A stretch of 64,000 bases of DNA, taken from contig NZ_CP115669.1 in assembly GCF_029203285.1 (NCBI RefSeq), positions 1,860,001 through 1,924,000 on the forward strand, in the 5' to 3' direction. Position 1 is the stretch's first letter. Each line of letters opens with the position of its first letter. This document shows, one piece after another, positions 33,323-46,238 of this stretch. This DNA comes from Pseudomonas sp. PSE14 (GTDB lineage: Bacteria > Pseudomonadota > Gammaproteobacteria > Pseudomonadales > Pseudomonadaceae). A program made the position numbers and the translations under genes. The notes beneath the pieces were generated by a model. It worked only from the letters and a program-made list of their open reading frames with translations, made no database searches and had not been told where the DNA came from.

Positions 33323-35239
33323 ATGACCCTGCTGAAGTTCACCGATGTGTCCCTTGCCTTTGGCACTACGCCCTTGTTGGACAAGGTGTCCTGGCAGATC
33401 GCCCGGGGTGAGCGGGTCTGCGTCATCGGCCGCAACGGCACCGGCAAGTCGAGCATGCTCAAGCTGGTCAAGGGCGAGCAGAAGCCCGACGACGGTGACA
33501 TCTGGCGCGCGCCGGCGCTGAAGATCGGCGAACTGCCCCAGGAACTGCCGCGCGCCGATGATCGCACCGTCTATGATGTGGTCGCCGAAGGCCTGGCCGA
33601 AGTCGGCGAGCTCCTGGCGCGCTACCACCACCTGAGCCTGCACATCGAGAACGAGGACGACCTGGCCAAGCTGGCTCGCGTCCAGCAGGAGCTGGAAGCC
33701 CGTGACGGCTGGCGCCTCGGCCAACTGGTGGACACCACCCTGAGCCGCCTGCAACTGCCGGCCGACAAGACCCTCGCCGAGCTCTCCGGTGGCTGGCGTC
33801 GCCGTGTGCTGCTGGCCCAGGCGCTGGTCGCCGAGCCCGACCTGCTGTTGCTCGACGAGCCGACCAACCACCTGGATATCGGCGCCATCGCCTGGCTGGA
33901 AAACGCCCTGGCGGACTTCCCCGGCGCTGTACTGTTCATCACCCACGACCGCGCCTTCCTGCAGGCCGTGGCCACCCGCATCCTCGAACTGGACCGCGGT
34001 CACCTGATCGACTGGAACGGCGACTACGCCAGCTTCCTAGTGCATAAAGAGCAGGAACTGGCGGCCGAAGAGACCGCCAACGCGCTGTTCGACAAGCGCC
34101 TGGCCCAGGAGGAAGTGTGGATTCGCCAGGGCATCAAGGCGCGCCGTACCCGTAACGAAGGCCGCGTGCGCGCGCTGAAGGCCATGCGTAACGAGCGTGC
34201 CGAGCGCCGCGAGCGCCAGGGCAAGGCCAGCTTCCAACTGGAGTCGGCGGAGAAGTCCGGCAAGCAGGTGATCGTGGCCGAGGGCGTCGGTTTCCACCAT
34301 CCGGGCGGCCCGTCGCTGGTGCGTGACTTTTCCGTGGTGCTGCAGCGCGGCGACCGCATCGGCCTGCTGGGCGCCAACGGCACCGGCAAGACCACCCTGC
34401 TCAAGCTGCTGCTGGGCGACCTGCAGCCGACTTCCGGCTCGATCAAGGAAGGTACCCGACTGGAAGTGGCCTATTTCGACCAGTTGCGTCACCAGCTGGA
34501 GCCGGAAAAGACCGTCATCGACAACATTTCCGAAGGCCGCGAATTCATCACCATCAACGGGCAGAATCGCCACGTGCTCAGCTACCTGGGCGACTTCCTG
34601 TTTTCCCCGCAACGCGCCCGCACCCCGGTGAAGGCGCTCTCCGGTGGCGAACGGGCACGTCTGTTGCTGGCGAAGCTGTTCAGCAAGCCGGCCAACCTGC
34701 TGGTGCTGGACGAACCGACCAACGACCTGGACGTGGAAACCCTGGAACTGCTGGAAGAGGTGCTGCTGAGCTTCGACGGCACTGTGCTGATGGTCAGCCA
34801 CGACCGGGCCTTCCTCGACAACGTGGTGACCAGCACCCTGGTGTTCGAAGGCGAAGGGCGCGTCCGCGAATTCGTCGGCGGCTACCAGGATTGGCTGCGC
34901 CAGGGCGGTTCGCCCAAGTTGCTGGGTGTAGGTGAGGAGAAGGCCGACAAGCCTGCCGCCGAACCTGCCCCCGCACAGCCGGCTGCGGCAACCAGCGCGC
35001 CGGTTGAGGTGGCGGCACCGAAGAAGAAACTCAGCTACAAGCTGCAGCGCGAGCTGGAAGCCATCCCCGGGCAGATCGACGCCCTGGAGGCGGAACTGGC
35101 TGCACTGCAGGAAGAAACCGCATCGCCGGACTTCTACCAGCGCCCGCAGGGCGAAACCCAGGCCGCCCTGGCGCGCCTGAGCTCCCTGCAGGAAGAGCTG
35201 GACCGGCTGATCGAACGCTGGGCCGAACTGGAAGAGTGA
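33323..35239 (+). CDS. uup: ABC-F family ATPase Uup
   Basis: A soluble 638-residue protein with two ATP-binding cassettes and no membrane domain. Cassette 1 has GRNGTGKSS, LSGGWRRRVLLAQAL and LLLLDEPTNHLD; cassette 2 has GANGTGKTT, LSGGERARLLLAKLF and LLVLDEPTNDLD. The Pro/Ala-rich linker (about 545-565) and the C-terminal coiled coil (about 568-638) distinguish Uup from other ABC-F proteins. Uup acts on ribosomes or branched DNA in E. coli. The start at 33323 gives the usual MTLLKFTDVSLAFG N-terminus. Confidence 0.94.
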   Translation: MTLLKFTDVSLAFGTTPLLDKVSWQIARGERVCVIGRNGTGKSSMLKLVKGEQKPDDGDIWRAPALKIGELPQELPRADDRTVYDVVAEGLAEVGELLARYHHLSLHIENEDDLAKLARVQQELEARDGWRLGQLVDTTLSRLQLPADKTLAELSGGWRRRVLLAQALVAEPDLLLLDEPTNHLDIGAIAWLENALADFPGAVLFITHDRAFLQAVATRILELDRGHLIDWNGDYASFLVHKEQELAAEETANALFDKRLAQEEVWIRQGIKARRTRNEGRVRALKAMRNERAERRERQGKASFQLESAEKSGKQVIVAEGVGFHHPGGPSLVRDFSVVLQRGDRIGLLGANGTGKTTLLKLLLGDLQPTSGSIKEGTRLEVAYFDQLRHQLEPEKTVIDNISEGREFITINGQNRHVLSYLGDFLFSPQRARTPVKALSGGERARLLLAKLFSKPANLLVLDEPTNDLDVETLELLEEVLLSFDGTVLMVSHDRAFLDNVVTSTLVFEGEGRVREFVGGYQDWLRQGGSPKLLGVGEEKADKPAAEPAPAQPAAATSAPVEVAAPKKKLSYKLQRELEAIPGQIDALEAELAALQEETASPDFYQRPQGETQAALARLSSLQEELDRLIERWAELEE

Positions 35240-35301
35240 TCCGTTCGGTCCGGCGGTGTGCCCGTGCGTATTGCTGATCAAAGACTGTTAGGGACGGCCG
35301 A

Positions 35302-35988
35302 ATGGCAATCGAATATCGCATCACCCTGGATGATGAGCACGAGTTCAGCTACCGCATCGAACTGGATCGAGGTTACGACCCACAGGCCGCCGCCCAGGCT
35401 CCACGCTGGACGCGCCTGGACTACAACCAGTGCAGCAACTGTCCACTGAGTGCGCAGCAATGCAGCCATTGCCCCGCTGCGGTGGACCTGCACCGGGTGA
35501 TCGAGGATTTCCGCGGCCTGCCGGCCTTCAAGAAGGCCTCGGTGCAAGTGCGTACGCCCGAGCGTGAGTACATCAAGCACGTGGGCCTGGAAGAGGGCCT
35601 GCGCGCGCTGCTCGGGGTGATCATGGCGACCAGCGCCTGCCCGCTGCTGAGCAAGCTCAAGCCCATGGCGCAGCAGCACCTGCCGTTCGCCAGCAACCAG
35701 GAGTTCATCCTGCGCGCGGTGTCGCTGTACCTGATGCGGCAGTATTTCAACTTCCGCGAAGGGCGGCATGCGGATTGGGAGCTGAAGGGGTTGGTGAAGC
35801 AGTTCCAGCAATTGCAGTTGGTGAACCAGGCGTTCTGGCAGCGCATTCACGAAACCTGCGAGAGCGATTCGAACCTGAAGGCTTTCCTCAGCTTCTTCTC
35901 CATGGCGTCGAGCATGAGCTATTCGCTGGAGGCGCAGTTGCAGAAGGTGCGTCCGCTGCTGATGAGCGGAGACGTGCTCGGAGCCTGA
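35302..35988 (+). CDS. Uncharacterised conserved protein with a CX2CX6CX2C cluster
   Basis: A 228-residue soluble protein, not recognised by function. The N-terminal 40 residues are beta-rich (MAIEYRITLDDEHEFSYRIELDRG), followed by Cys 44, 47, 54 and 57 in CSNCPLSAQQCSHC, which could bind a metal or iron-sulfur centre, and a helical remainder (about 75-228). Conserved at this position downstream of uup in Pseudomonas, from memory. The start has a GACGGCCGA leader with a weak RBS. It converges on the universal stress gene. Confidence 0.8.
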   Translation: MAIEYRITLDDEHEFSYRIELDRGYDPQAAAQAPRWTRLDYNQCSNCPLSAQQCSHCPAAVDLHRVIEDFRGLPAFKKASVQVRTPEREYIKHVGLEEGLRALLGVIMATSACPLLSKLKPMAQQHLPFASNQEFILRAVSLYLMRQYFNFREGRHADWELKGLVKQFQQLQLVNQAFWQRIHETCESDSNLKAFLSFFSMASSMSYSLEAQLQKVRPLLMSGDVLGA

Positions 35989-36022
35989 TGCGAAGCGGGC
36001 CCCGAAGGGCCCGCCGTGTGGT

Positions 36023-36463
36023 TCAACTGGTCTTCTGCAGGCGTACCGCAAGCACGTCGCACGGTGCGCCGTGCAGCACGTCGTTGGCGGTGGAGCCCAG
36101 CAGCAGGGCGAGGCCGTGTCGGCCGTGGCTGCCGACCACGATCAGGTCGCAGTCCTGCTCATCGGCCAGGCGATGGATTTCCTGACGCGGCTGGCCGTAG
36201 ACCAGGTGGCATTGGGAACTGGTGATTTCCGAGTAGGTGAGGGTGAACTGGTGCAGGCGCTCCTTGGCCTGGTCGAACTGCTGCTGTTGCAGCATCGACA
36301 GGTCCATCGGCACATCACCGCCGAAGGCCATGGCCATGGGCTCGACGACATGCACCGCCGAGAGCCGGGCGTCGTTGGCCTTGGCCAGCGCAACGGCTCG
36401 CTTCATCACCGGATCGCATTCCTCGGTAAGGTCGACGGCGACCAGAATGTGTTGGTAAGGCAT
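36023..36463 (-). CDS. Universal stress protein (UspA family)
   Basis: A 146-residue cytoplasmic UspA-fold protein. It begins MPYQHILVAVDLTEE and has the ATP-binding type motif VVGSHGRHGLALLLGSTAN (G-x2-G-x9-G-S), so nucleotide binding is expected. The start at 36463 is preferred over an upstream in-frame codon because of the RBS GGAGGAGACGCTC and family alignment. Divergent from the small membrane-protein gene at 36535. Confidence 0.92.
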   Translation of the reverse strand: MPYQHILVAVDLTEECDPVMKRAVALAKANDARLSAVHVVEPMAMAFGGDVPMDLSMLQQQQFDQAKERLHQFTLTYSEITSSQCHLVYGQPRQEIHRLADEQDCDLIVVGSHGRHGLALLLGSTANDVLHGAPCDVLAVRLQKTS

Positions 36464-36534
36464 GAGCGTCTCCTCCGGGGGACTTGTTAGTATCAGTATG
36501 GCCTGATTGGCCATGTTTGACCGGTATACCTGAT

Positions 36535-36969
36535 ATGACCGTTTGGATGGTGATCCTGCTCATTGCGCTGGTGCTCAGCCCGCTGACCTGGCTGATTCCC
36601 TCGCGAGGCCAGCGTGGGCAGATGGACCTGCGCCTGCAGGCACGGCGCCTGGGGCTGGCCATGCAGATCGCGCGCCAGGAGTGGCCGCACTGGATGGAGC
36701 GGCAGCCGCCGCGCCAGTGCGCGCAGTATCACCGCGCCCGTGGCCGGAACCGTGATGTCTGGTGCTATTGGCAGAGCGAGCCGGGCGTCTGGCTGGACCG
36801 CTGGCGCGAGGCGAGCGCCACGGGCGAGCTGGCCCAGGCGCTGGCCGGCCTGCCGAAGGATGTCTACATGGTCGAGGCAACGCCTCAGTTCCTGGCACTG
36901 TACTGGGGCGAGCGGGGCGACAGCGGCGACCTGCAACGGGTCGCCGATTTCCTCAAGCAGCATGCCTGA
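36535..36969 (+). CDS. Uncharacterised single-pass inner-membrane protein
   Basis: A 144-residue protein with one N-terminal membrane helix (MTVWMVILLIALVLSPLTWLI) and a basic cytoplasmic domain of about 120 residues with conserved-looking aromatic motifs (CYWQSEPGVWLDRW, ATPQFLALYWGERG). No function recognised. The start at 36535 is the first Met before the helix; an in-frame upstream Met at 36484 would add 17 residues and lies too close to the divergent gene. It converges on the next gene with five bases between stops. Confidence 0.8.
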   Translation: MTVWMVILLIALVLSPLTWLIPSRGQRGQMDLRLQARRLGLAMQIARQEWPHWMERQPPRQCAQYHRARGRNRDVWCYWQSEPGVWLDRWREASATGELAQALAGLPKDVYMVEATPQFLALYWGERGDSGDLQRVADFLKQHA

Positions 36970-36974
36970 AGCGA

Positions 36975-37793
36975 TCAGCTCTGCTGCGCGGCGTAGAGGC
37001 TGGAAACGGCCTCAAGGTCTTCGATGATGCGGTCCGAGTACTTGTTGATCAGGAACGGCACGCTGTTCTTGTTGTAGTTCTGTAGCGACTTCTCGATGTA
37101 GTGCCACTTGATCGCCACCGAACGCAGCGCCTTGCCGATCTCCGGCGTGGTCTGCGGCGCCTGCTGCAGCTTCACCAGATTGATCGCGAAGCGGTTGGCC
37201 AGATCATCCAGCGGGCGCTCCTCGCCACCGCCGAAGAAGCTCGCGCCGACCGAGGCGTTGCGCGACGCGTAGTCCACCGCGATGTCCTGCATCAGCAGGC
37301 TCTGCTCGCGGGTCTGCTGGGTCAGCGGCGGGACCTTGCTGCCGCTTTCATCCTGAATCCTGGCGTAGAGCTGGTCAGCGGTGTCCAGCAGCTTGCGATT
37401 CTGCGTGGCGAGGTCGGCCACCGGTTGCAGGTCGGTATAGCCGCTCTTGTCCAGCGCGCCGGTCAGTGTCTGCAGTTGGGCCGCATAGCCTTTCCACTGG
37501 TCCTGCAGTTGCGCCTTGAGTTTCGTGGATTCGTTGCCGGGCATGGTCCCCAGCTTGCCCAGCGCCTCGCCGGCATTCTGTGATGACGCCTCGACCAGCC
37601 TGGCGTACTTCTGGTCGCCTTCCATCGCATTGAACATGAAGAAATCGCCAAGGCTGCGTTGGGCGGCCAGGCGCATCTGGTGGAGGCTGAGCAGGTCGCT
37701 GGCGGCATCGGCCGCAGCGAAGAGCGGATAGACAGCAGTGAGCGTGAGCGCAGCGAACGCAGACAACAGACGTACAAGCGAACGGCTTGTCAT
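36975..37793 (-). CDS. Exported helical protein, PilJ/NIT-like sensor-type fold, function unknown
   Basis: A 272-residue protein with a signal peptide (about residues 1-28, ending near LFAAADA) and an otherwise all-helical periplasmic body. Segments such as HQMRLAAQRSLGDFF and NRKLLDTADQLYARIQ resemble the four-helix bundles of type IV pili methyl-accepting-like domains. There is no second membrane helix or signalling domain, so it is secreted or periplasmic. Start chosen on RBS AAGGAGATGGAACG. No operon partner. Confidence 0.75.
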   Translation of the reverse strand: MTSRSLVRLLSAFAALTLTAVYPLFAAADAASDLLSLHQMRLAAQRSLGDFFMFNAMEGDQKYARLVEASSQNAGEALGKLGTMPGNESTKLKAQLQDQWKGYAAQLQTLTGALDKSGYTDLQPVADLATQNRKLLDTADQLYARIQDESGSKVPPLTQQTREQSLLMQDIAVDYASRNASVGASFFGGGEERPLDDLANRFAINLVKLQQAPQTTPEIGKALRSVAIKWHYIEKSLQNYNKNSVPFLINKYSDRIIEDLEAVSSLYAAQQS

Positions 37794-38302
37794 CGTTCCA
37801 TCTCCTTGGAGCCATGGGCTTCTTGTTGTTGTGTTCCACAGGTTCCAGGCAGTCCGGCTGGCCGGCGGGAGGAGTCCTTCCCTCCAGCGACAGCAGGCAG
37901 ATCGCCATTGCCGTCGGACTCTAACGTGCGCTCCTGCGTTTGAACAGTTGTATACCGAGTTTTCCGGCACGTAGGTGCCAGATGCAAATTGTCACGATAG
38001 GCGTGGTGAATAGAGGAGGGTGGACTTGCTGAATGCTCCGGCCCAGACGTCCCGGCCGCTTTGCGACTGTTGCGTCTCGCCGATTGACAAGCAACGGCTT
38101 TTCCTAGAAGGTGGGCGCACCCAAATCAAACGGGCGTATGAATCGAGCGTTTGCCACGTGCGACGACTCGGACAGAACGCCCCGGCTATCGCGTCGGCGG
38201 GTGTGCCGCCAGCTTTGGGACTATCCTCGGCGACTGCCGGGCGGTCTCGATACACGGCGTCCGACGTGTGATTTCAAGCTTCCCTAGCGTGGAGATCAGT
38301 TG
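37794..38302. other. Regulatory gap upstream of fadBA
   Basis: About 510 bases between divergent genes without a credible ORF. It holds the tandem PsrA-like palindromes at 38127-38153 and presumably the fadBA promoter downstream of them. I could not define a -35/-10 pair with confidence. Confidence 0.6.
38127..38153. promoter_or_regulatory. Putative tandem PsrA boxes upstream of fadB
   Basis: Two 14-mers, CAAACGGGCGTATG and GAATCGAGCGTTTG, share one base. Each fits the PsrA pattern (G/C)AAAC-N4-GTTT(G/C) with one mismatch. The geometry is identical to the pair at psrA (47064-47090), and 18 of 27 positions agree. PsrA repression of fadBA is established in Pseudomonas; this exact site is my prediction. 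Confidence 0.55.
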
Positions 38303-40450
<2,148 letters not shown>

Positions 40451-40465
40451 GTGCGCAACGAATAG

Positions 40466-41656
<1,191 letters not shown>

Positions 41657-41686
41657 CGATCCCGTCTAAGCTGTCGAAGATGGACG

Positions 41687-41714
41687 AGCCGGGGCCTTGT
41701 GCCCCGGCTTTTGT
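41687..41714 (+). terminator. Terminator after fadBA
   Basis: AGCCGGGGC-CTTGT-GCCCCGGCT followed by TTTGTTTTT, about 30 bases after the fadA stop. Confidence 0.9.
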
Positions 41715-41803
41715 TTTTCAGCCCTGCCCGGTGGGAGTTGCCGGGGGCGAGGGCAACGTGGACAATCGCGGCCTTTTTTCTGCCAGCCGCAAGAGGACGA
41801 CCC

Positions 41804-42067
41804 ATGCAACTGCAGACCGGACTGTATCGACACTACAAGGGGCAGCAGTACCGTGTGCTCGGCGTGGCACGGCATTCCGAGACCGAGGAAGCGCTGGTGA
41901 TCTACCAGGCGTTGTACGGTGAGTTCGGCCTTTGGGTGCGTCCGCTGAGCATGTTCACCGAGGCGGTGGAAGTGAACGGCGAGAAGGTTCCGCGCTTCGC
42001 CCTGGTCAGCGTGGAAAATGATCCGCTGGGTCTCCAGAGCGGTCCGTCCGGCGAAACCCAAGCTTGA
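41804..42067 (+). CDS. DUF1653 domain-containing protein
   Basis: An 87-residue protein with the DUF1653 pattern GLYRHYKGQQYRVLGVARHSETEEALVIYQALYG...WVRPLSMF. Function unknown; sometimes found fused to other domains. The start at 41804 follows AAGAGGACGACCC and matches family N-termini. It lies between fadA and topA, and its stop codon overlaps the predicted topA promoter. Confidence 0.88.
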   Translation: MQLQTGLYRHYKGQQYRVLGVARHSETEEALVIYQALYGEFGLWVRPLSMFTEAVEVNGEKVPRFALVSVENDPLGLQSGPSGETQA

Positions 42068-42091
42068 CCTTGGCGTGACCGCCACTATATA
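42064..42091 (+). promoter_or_regulatory. Predicted sigma-70 promoter of topA
   Basis: TTGACC (42064-42069), 16-base spacer, TATATA (42086-42091) in the AT-rich run CTATATATAG, about 70 bases upstream of the topA start. Confidence 0.6.
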
Positions 42092-42159
42092 TAGCGGTGC
42101 CGCTCCAAGCGCCTCCCTCCTTATTAATTCATCTTTTCGACGCAGGAATCTTCCGATCC

Positions 42160-44766
42160 ATGGGTAAATCGCTGGTCATCGTGGAATCACCGGCCAAGGC
42201 CAAGACCATCAACAAGTACCTGGGCAACCAGTACGTGGTGAAGTCGAGCATCGGCCATATCCGCGACCTGCCCACCAGCGGCTCTTCCGCTTCGAAGGAG
42301 CCTGCGGCCAAAGGACGCAAGACCGCTGCCGAGGCACCGGCCCTGTCGCCAAAGGAGAAGGCCAAGCGCCAGCTCTTCACCCGCATGGGCGTCGACCCGG
42401 AGCACGGCTGGAAGGCCAAGTACGAGATCCTGCCCGGCAAGGAAAAGGTGATCGACGAGTTGCGCCGCCTGGCCAAGGATGCCGACACCATCTATCTCGC
42501 AACCGACTTGGACCGCGAAGGGGAGGCCATTGCCTGGCACCTGCGCGAGGCCATCGGCGGCGACGACTCGCGCTACAAGCGCGTGGTCTTCAACGAAATC
42601 ACCAAGAAGGCCATCCAGGAGGCCTTTTCCCAGCCCGGCGAGCTGGACATCAACCGCGTGAATGCCCAGCAGGCACGCCGCTTCCTCGACCGCGTGGTGG
42701 GCTACATGGTCTCGCCGCTGCTGTGGGCCAAGATCGCCCGCGGCCTGTCCGCTGGCCGCGTTCAATCCGTCGCCGTGAAGCTGGTGGTGGAGCGCGAGCG
42801 TGAAATCCGCGCCTTCGTCCCCGAGGAATACTGGGAAGTGCATGCCGACCTCGGCACGCCGAAGAATGACAAGGTCCGCTTCGAAGTGGTGCGCGAGAAG
42901 GGCGAAGCCTTCAAGCCGCTGAACGAAGCCCAGGCCATGGCCGCTCTGGAGAAGCTCAAGGCGTCCAGCTACAGCGTCTCCAAGCGCGAGGACAAGCCGA
43001 CTTCCAGCAAGCCCTCGGCCCCGTTCATCACCTCCACCCTGCAGCAGGCCGCGAGCAACCGCCTGGGCTTCGGGGTGAAGAAGACCATGATGATGGCCCA
43101 GCGTCTCTACGAGGCGGGCTACATCACCTATATGCGTACCGACTCGACCAACCTGTCGGCCGACGCCATCGACATGGTGCGCGGCTTCATCGACAGCGAG
43201 TTCGGCAAGAAATACCTGCCGGCCAAGCCGAACTTCTACTCCAGCAAGGAAGGCGCCCAGGAAGCGCACGAAGCGATTCGTCCGTCCGACGTCAACCTGC
43301 GTCCGACCCAGCTGTCGGGCATGGAACGCGACGCCGAGCGCCTGTACGACCTGATCTGGCGCCAGTTCGTCGCCTGCCAGATGCCGCCGGCCGAGTACCT
43401 TTCCACTACCGTCAGCGTTGCCGCCGGTGACTTCGAGCTGCGCGCCAAGGGCCGCATCCTCAAGTTCGACGGTTACACCAAGGTGCTGCCGCAGCAGAGC
43501 AAGCCGGGCGAGGACGACGTCCTGCCGGAAATGAACCAGGGCGAAGCCATGAAGCTGCTCAAGCTCGATCCGAGCCAGCACTTCACCAAGCCGCCGGCAC
43601 GCTTCTCCGAAGCCAGCCTGGTCAAGGAACTGGAAAAGCGCGGCATCGGCCGTCCGTCCACCTACGCGGCGATCATCTCCACCATCCAGGAGCGCGGCTA
43701 CGTCACCACCCACAACCGCCGCTTCTACGCGGAAAAGATGGGCGACATCGTCACCGACCGCCTCAACGAGAGCTTCTCCAATCTGATGGACTACGGCTTC
43801 ACCGCCGGCATGGAAGAGCACCTCGATGACGTGGCCCAGGGCGAGCGCGACTGGAAACACCTGCTGGACGAGTTCTATGGCGACTTCCGCAAGAAGCTCG
43901 ACCTGGCCGAAGCCGCCAACGACGGCATGCGCGCCAACCAGCCGACCCTGACCGACATCCCCTGCCGTGAGTGCGGTCGGCCAATGATGATCCGTACCGC
44001 CTCCACCGGCGTGTTCCTCGGCTGCTCGGGCTACAGCCTGCCGCCGAAAGAGCGCTGCAAGGCCACGATCAACCTGATTCCGGGCGATGAAATCGCCGCG
44101 GATGACGAAGGCGAATCCGAATCCCGCGTACTGCGTGGCAAGCACCGCTGCCCGATCTGCAGCACCGCGATGGACGCCTACCTGGTCGACGAGAAGCGCA
44201 AGCTGCATATCTGCGGCAACAACCCGGATTGCGCCGGCTACGAAATCGAAGAAGGCCAGTACCGCATCAAGGGCTACGAAGGTCCGAGCCTGGAATGCGA
44301 CAAGTGCGGCAGCGAGATGCAGCTCAAGACTGGCCGCTTCGGCAAGTTCTTCGGCTGCACCAACCCGACCTGCAAGAACACCCGCAAGCTGCTGAAGAAC
44401 GGCGAGCCTGCGCCGCCGAAGATGGACGCCATCCGCATGCCGGAGCTCAAGTGCGAGAAGGTGGACGACATCTACGTTCTGCGTGACGGCGCTTCCGGCC
44501 TGTTCCTGGCCGCCAGCCAGTTCCCGAAGAACCGCGAGACCCGCGCTCCGCTAGTCAGCGAGCTGGTGCCGCACAAGGACGAACTGGACCCGAAGTACCA
44601 CTTCCTGCTCGCCGCTCCGGCGAAAGACCCGGATGGCCGCCCGGCGGTAATCCGCTTCAGCCGCAAGACCAAGGAGCAGTACGTGCAGTCCGAGGTCGAA
44701 GGCAAGCCCACTGGCTGGCGCGCGTTCTTCGACGGCGGCAAGTGGAAGGTCGAAGACAAGCGCTGA
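42160..44766 (+). CDS. topA: DNA topoisomerase I
   Basis: Type IA topoisomerase of 868 residues that relaxes negative supercoils. The TOPRIM domain is at the N-terminus ([31 protein letters not shown]), the catalytic Tyr lies in [14 protein letters not shown], and [11 protein letters not shown] is conserved. Three C-terminal zinc-ribbon units follow, with [17 protein letters not shown]...CGNNPDC and CDKCGSEM...CTNPTC. The start MGKSLVIVE follows the expected family N-terminus; the frame's upstream Met would add 21 unrelated residues. Confidence 0.97.
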   Translation: MGKSLVIVESPAKAKTINKYLGNQYVVKSSIGHIRDLPTSGSSASKEPAAKGRKTAAEAPALSPKEKAKRQLFTRMGVDPEHGWKAKYEILPGKEKVIDELRRLAKDADTIYLATDLDREGEAIAWHLREAIGGDDSRYKRVVFNEITKKAIQEAFSQPGELDINRVNAQQARRFLDRVVGYMVSPLLWAKIARGLSAGRVQSVAVKLVVEREREIRAFVPEEYWEVHADLGTPKNDKVRFEVVREKGEAFKPLNEAQAMAALEKLKASSYSVSKREDKPTSSKPSAPFITSTLQQAASNRLGFGVKKTMMMAQRLYEAGYITYMRTDSTNLSADAIDMVRGFIDSEFGKKYLPAKPNFYSSKEGAQEAHEAIRPSDVNLRPTQLSGMERDAERLYDLIWRQFVACQMPPAEYLSTTVSVAAGDFELRAKGRILKFDGYTKVLPQQSKPGEDDVLPEMNQGEAMKLLKLDPSQHFTKPPARFSEASLVKELEKRGIGRPSTYAAIISTIQERGYVTTHNRRFYAEKMGDIVTDRLNESFSNLMDYGFTAGMEEHLDDVAQGERDWKHLLDEFYGDFRKKLDLAEAANDGMRANQPTLTDIPCRECGRPMMIRTASTGVFLGCSGYSLPPKERCKATINLIPGDEIAADDEGESESRVLRGKHRCPICSTAMDAYLVDEKRKLHICGNNPDCAGYEIEEGQYRIKGYEGPSLECDKCGSEMQLKTGRFGKFFGCTNPTCKNTRKLLKNGEPAPPKMDAIRMPELKCEKVDDIYVLRDGASGLFLAASQFPKNRETRAPLVSELVPHKDELDPKYHFLLAAPAKDPDGRPAVIRFSRKTKEQYVQSEVEGKPTGWRAFFDGGKWKVEDKR

Positions 44767-44834
44767 TGGAAGGCGCGCCCCGCTGAGGCGGGGCGTGCTT
44801 ATACTGCCGACGTGTAATGCAGGAGGGCCTGGCC

Positions 44835-45356
44835 ATGGCGAACGAACTCTATACCCGCACCAACCAGAAGCTGTTCTTCGCCGGCCTCGCCCTGGAAGCC
44901 TGGCGCAATGCCGAAGCGGCGCGCGCAATGAACGCCCAGGCGCGTATCCAGGCCGAGCGCGAAGCGGCGCTGTTCCATCTCTACGGCGCCGTGCTGGGCG
45001 TGGCCCATGAGATTGCCGGCTACTACCGCTTGCCCCAGGCCGGTGCGCCGCGCGTCGAGATGCTGCTGAACGTCGAAGTGCTGGCCGCCGCCCCGAGCCC
45101 GGAGCTGGCGGAAATGGTCGAGCTGGCGCAATCGCCGGAAGCCTGGCTGGGGCGTCTGCTGGCTGCCTACGCCGCCTTGTTCCAGCCGCCGAGCGAGCCG
45201 AAAAAAGCCAAGGTCGACCCGACCCAGCCGCTGATCCAGGCGGTGAATGTCGATGAAGAGGCACCGGTCGAACTGGGCAACGAAGAGCTCGAAGCCTGGC
45301 GCAAATCCCTGAAGGAGCTGGTGCTGCGCTTCCGCGCATCGCTGACCGAACTCTGA
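44835..45356 (+). CDS. Uncharacterised conserved Pseudomonas protein downstream of topA
   Basis: A 173-residue soluble, helix-rich protein beginning MANELYTRTNQKLFFAGLALEAWRNAEAA, with a Pro/Lys linker near 115-130 (PPSEPKKAKVDPTQP). No catalytic motif recognised. RBS AGGAGGGCCTGGCC. A conserved neighbour of topA and lexA-sulA in Pseudomonas; a DNA-related role is only guilt by association. Confidence 0.8.
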   Translation: MANELYTRTNQKLFFAGLALEAWRNAEAARAMNAQARIQAEREAALFHLYGAVLGVAHEIAGYYRLPQAGAPRVEMLLNVEVLAAAPSPELAEMVELAQSPEAWLGRLLAAYAALFQPPSEPKKAKVDPTQPLIQAVNVDEEAPVELGNEELEAWRKSLKELVLRFRASLTEL

Positions 45357-45469
45357 TTGGTGCTCTGATGCGCAGAGCTGCGACCGTCCGGTCGGCTGGC
45401 GGAATGTTGCGCTAGGGTGTAGCGAATGTGACTGTTACACTACGGGTTCTGCTGTGGAGAACCTTCGCT

Positions 45470-45709
45470 ATGCCAACCTCATTTCTGGAAATCGTAGAGC
45501 TGCCTGACGGGCGTATCGTGCTGCGTCGCGCGGATGATGAGGAGTCGCTGGTGACCCTGGAATTCTCCGCTGACGCCAAAGGGTTCCTGCAGGGCCAGCA
45601 CATCGAAATCGCCAAGGCGATGTTCAATGTCGGCGTGCAGATGGCCGGCCGTCTCGCCGAAGGTGGCGACATGAGCATGGACGACGAAGGTCCGCGCGTT
45701 CTTCACTAA
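45470..45709 (+). CDS. Small uncharacterised conserved protein
   Basis: A 79-residue acidic protein (MPTSFLEIVELPDGRIVLRRADDEESLVTLEFSADA...) with a beta-strand start and a helix containing MFNVGVQMAGRLAEGGD. No function recognised. The start at 45470 follows GGAGAACCTTCGCT. Conserved at this place between topA and sulA in Pseudomonas, from memory. It converges on sulA. Confidence 0.8.
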   Translation: MPTSFLEIVELPDGRIVLRRADDEESLVTLEFSADAKGFLQGQHIEIAKAMFNVGVQMAGRLAEGGDMSMDDEGPRVLH

Positions 45710-45751
45710 GGCTCGTTCCGGCTTCGCGGCGTTCGCGGCGAAGCCTCTCCC

Positions 45752-46225
45752 TCATCCCAGACGAATATTCAGACTCTGCGCCTGACCGGCAACGGCGGCG
45801 CGGGACAGTTGCGTGCGCGCCTTGGCGTTGAGATTCAGCCAGCTCACTACCGTATGACTGTTGCCCAGGCGCAGCGCTTCGCAGGCCAGGGCTTGGGCGG
45901 CTGCCTGGTCGCGCGCCGGCAGCAGCAGGATGCGCTCGCGGTTCAGGCCGGCCTTGCGCAGCCAGTCCGGGGTCAGGCTGGAGGGCGGGGCGATCAGCGT
46001 CAGCCAGCGGGAATCGCTTTCCTCGCTCAACTCGCGGAGCATCGGCGCCAGCAGCGTCAGGCACTGGCCGGGGAGGCCGCGCAGGGCGATCTCGCTGAAG
46101 GCGCTCTCGTCGTCGGCGGGTTCGTCTTCCATCAGCTCCGGAAGCAAAGGAGCAGTACCGCTCGCCCAGAGTGCTTCCTGGAACAGCGGGAGTTGCGGCA
46201 GGTTCAGCGGCTGCGGGTACTGCAT
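45752..46225 (-). CDS. sulA: SOS-induced cell division inhibitor SulA
   Basis: A 157-residue SulA-like protein that would block FtsZ polymerisation during DNA damage. It shows the RecA-like SulA core: LPGQCLTLLAPMLRELSEESDSRWLTLIAPP, ILLLPARDQAAAQALACEALRLGNSHTVVSWL. It begins 13 bases after the lexA stop with RBS AGGAGATATCC and has no separate LexA box, so it is co-induced from the lexA promoter. Confidence 0.92.
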   Translation of the reverse strand: MQYPQPLNLPQLPLFQEALWASGTAPLLPELMEDEPADDESAFSEIALRGLPGQCLTLLAPMLRELSEESDSRWLTLIAPPSSLTPDWLRKAGLNRERILLLPARDQAAAQALACEALRLGNSHTVVSWLNLNAKARTQLSRAAVAGQAQSLNIRLG

Positions 46226-46238
46226 GGATATCTCCTGT

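Noticed and set aside
35995-36014. GC-rich hairpin between the Cys-cluster gene and the universal stress gene
   Set aside because: The stem is strong but there is no T run on either side, so I did not call a terminator.
38020-38271. Short frames on both strands in the fadB upstream gap
   Set aside because: They overlap the predicted PsrA sites, lack RBSs and show no conserved features.
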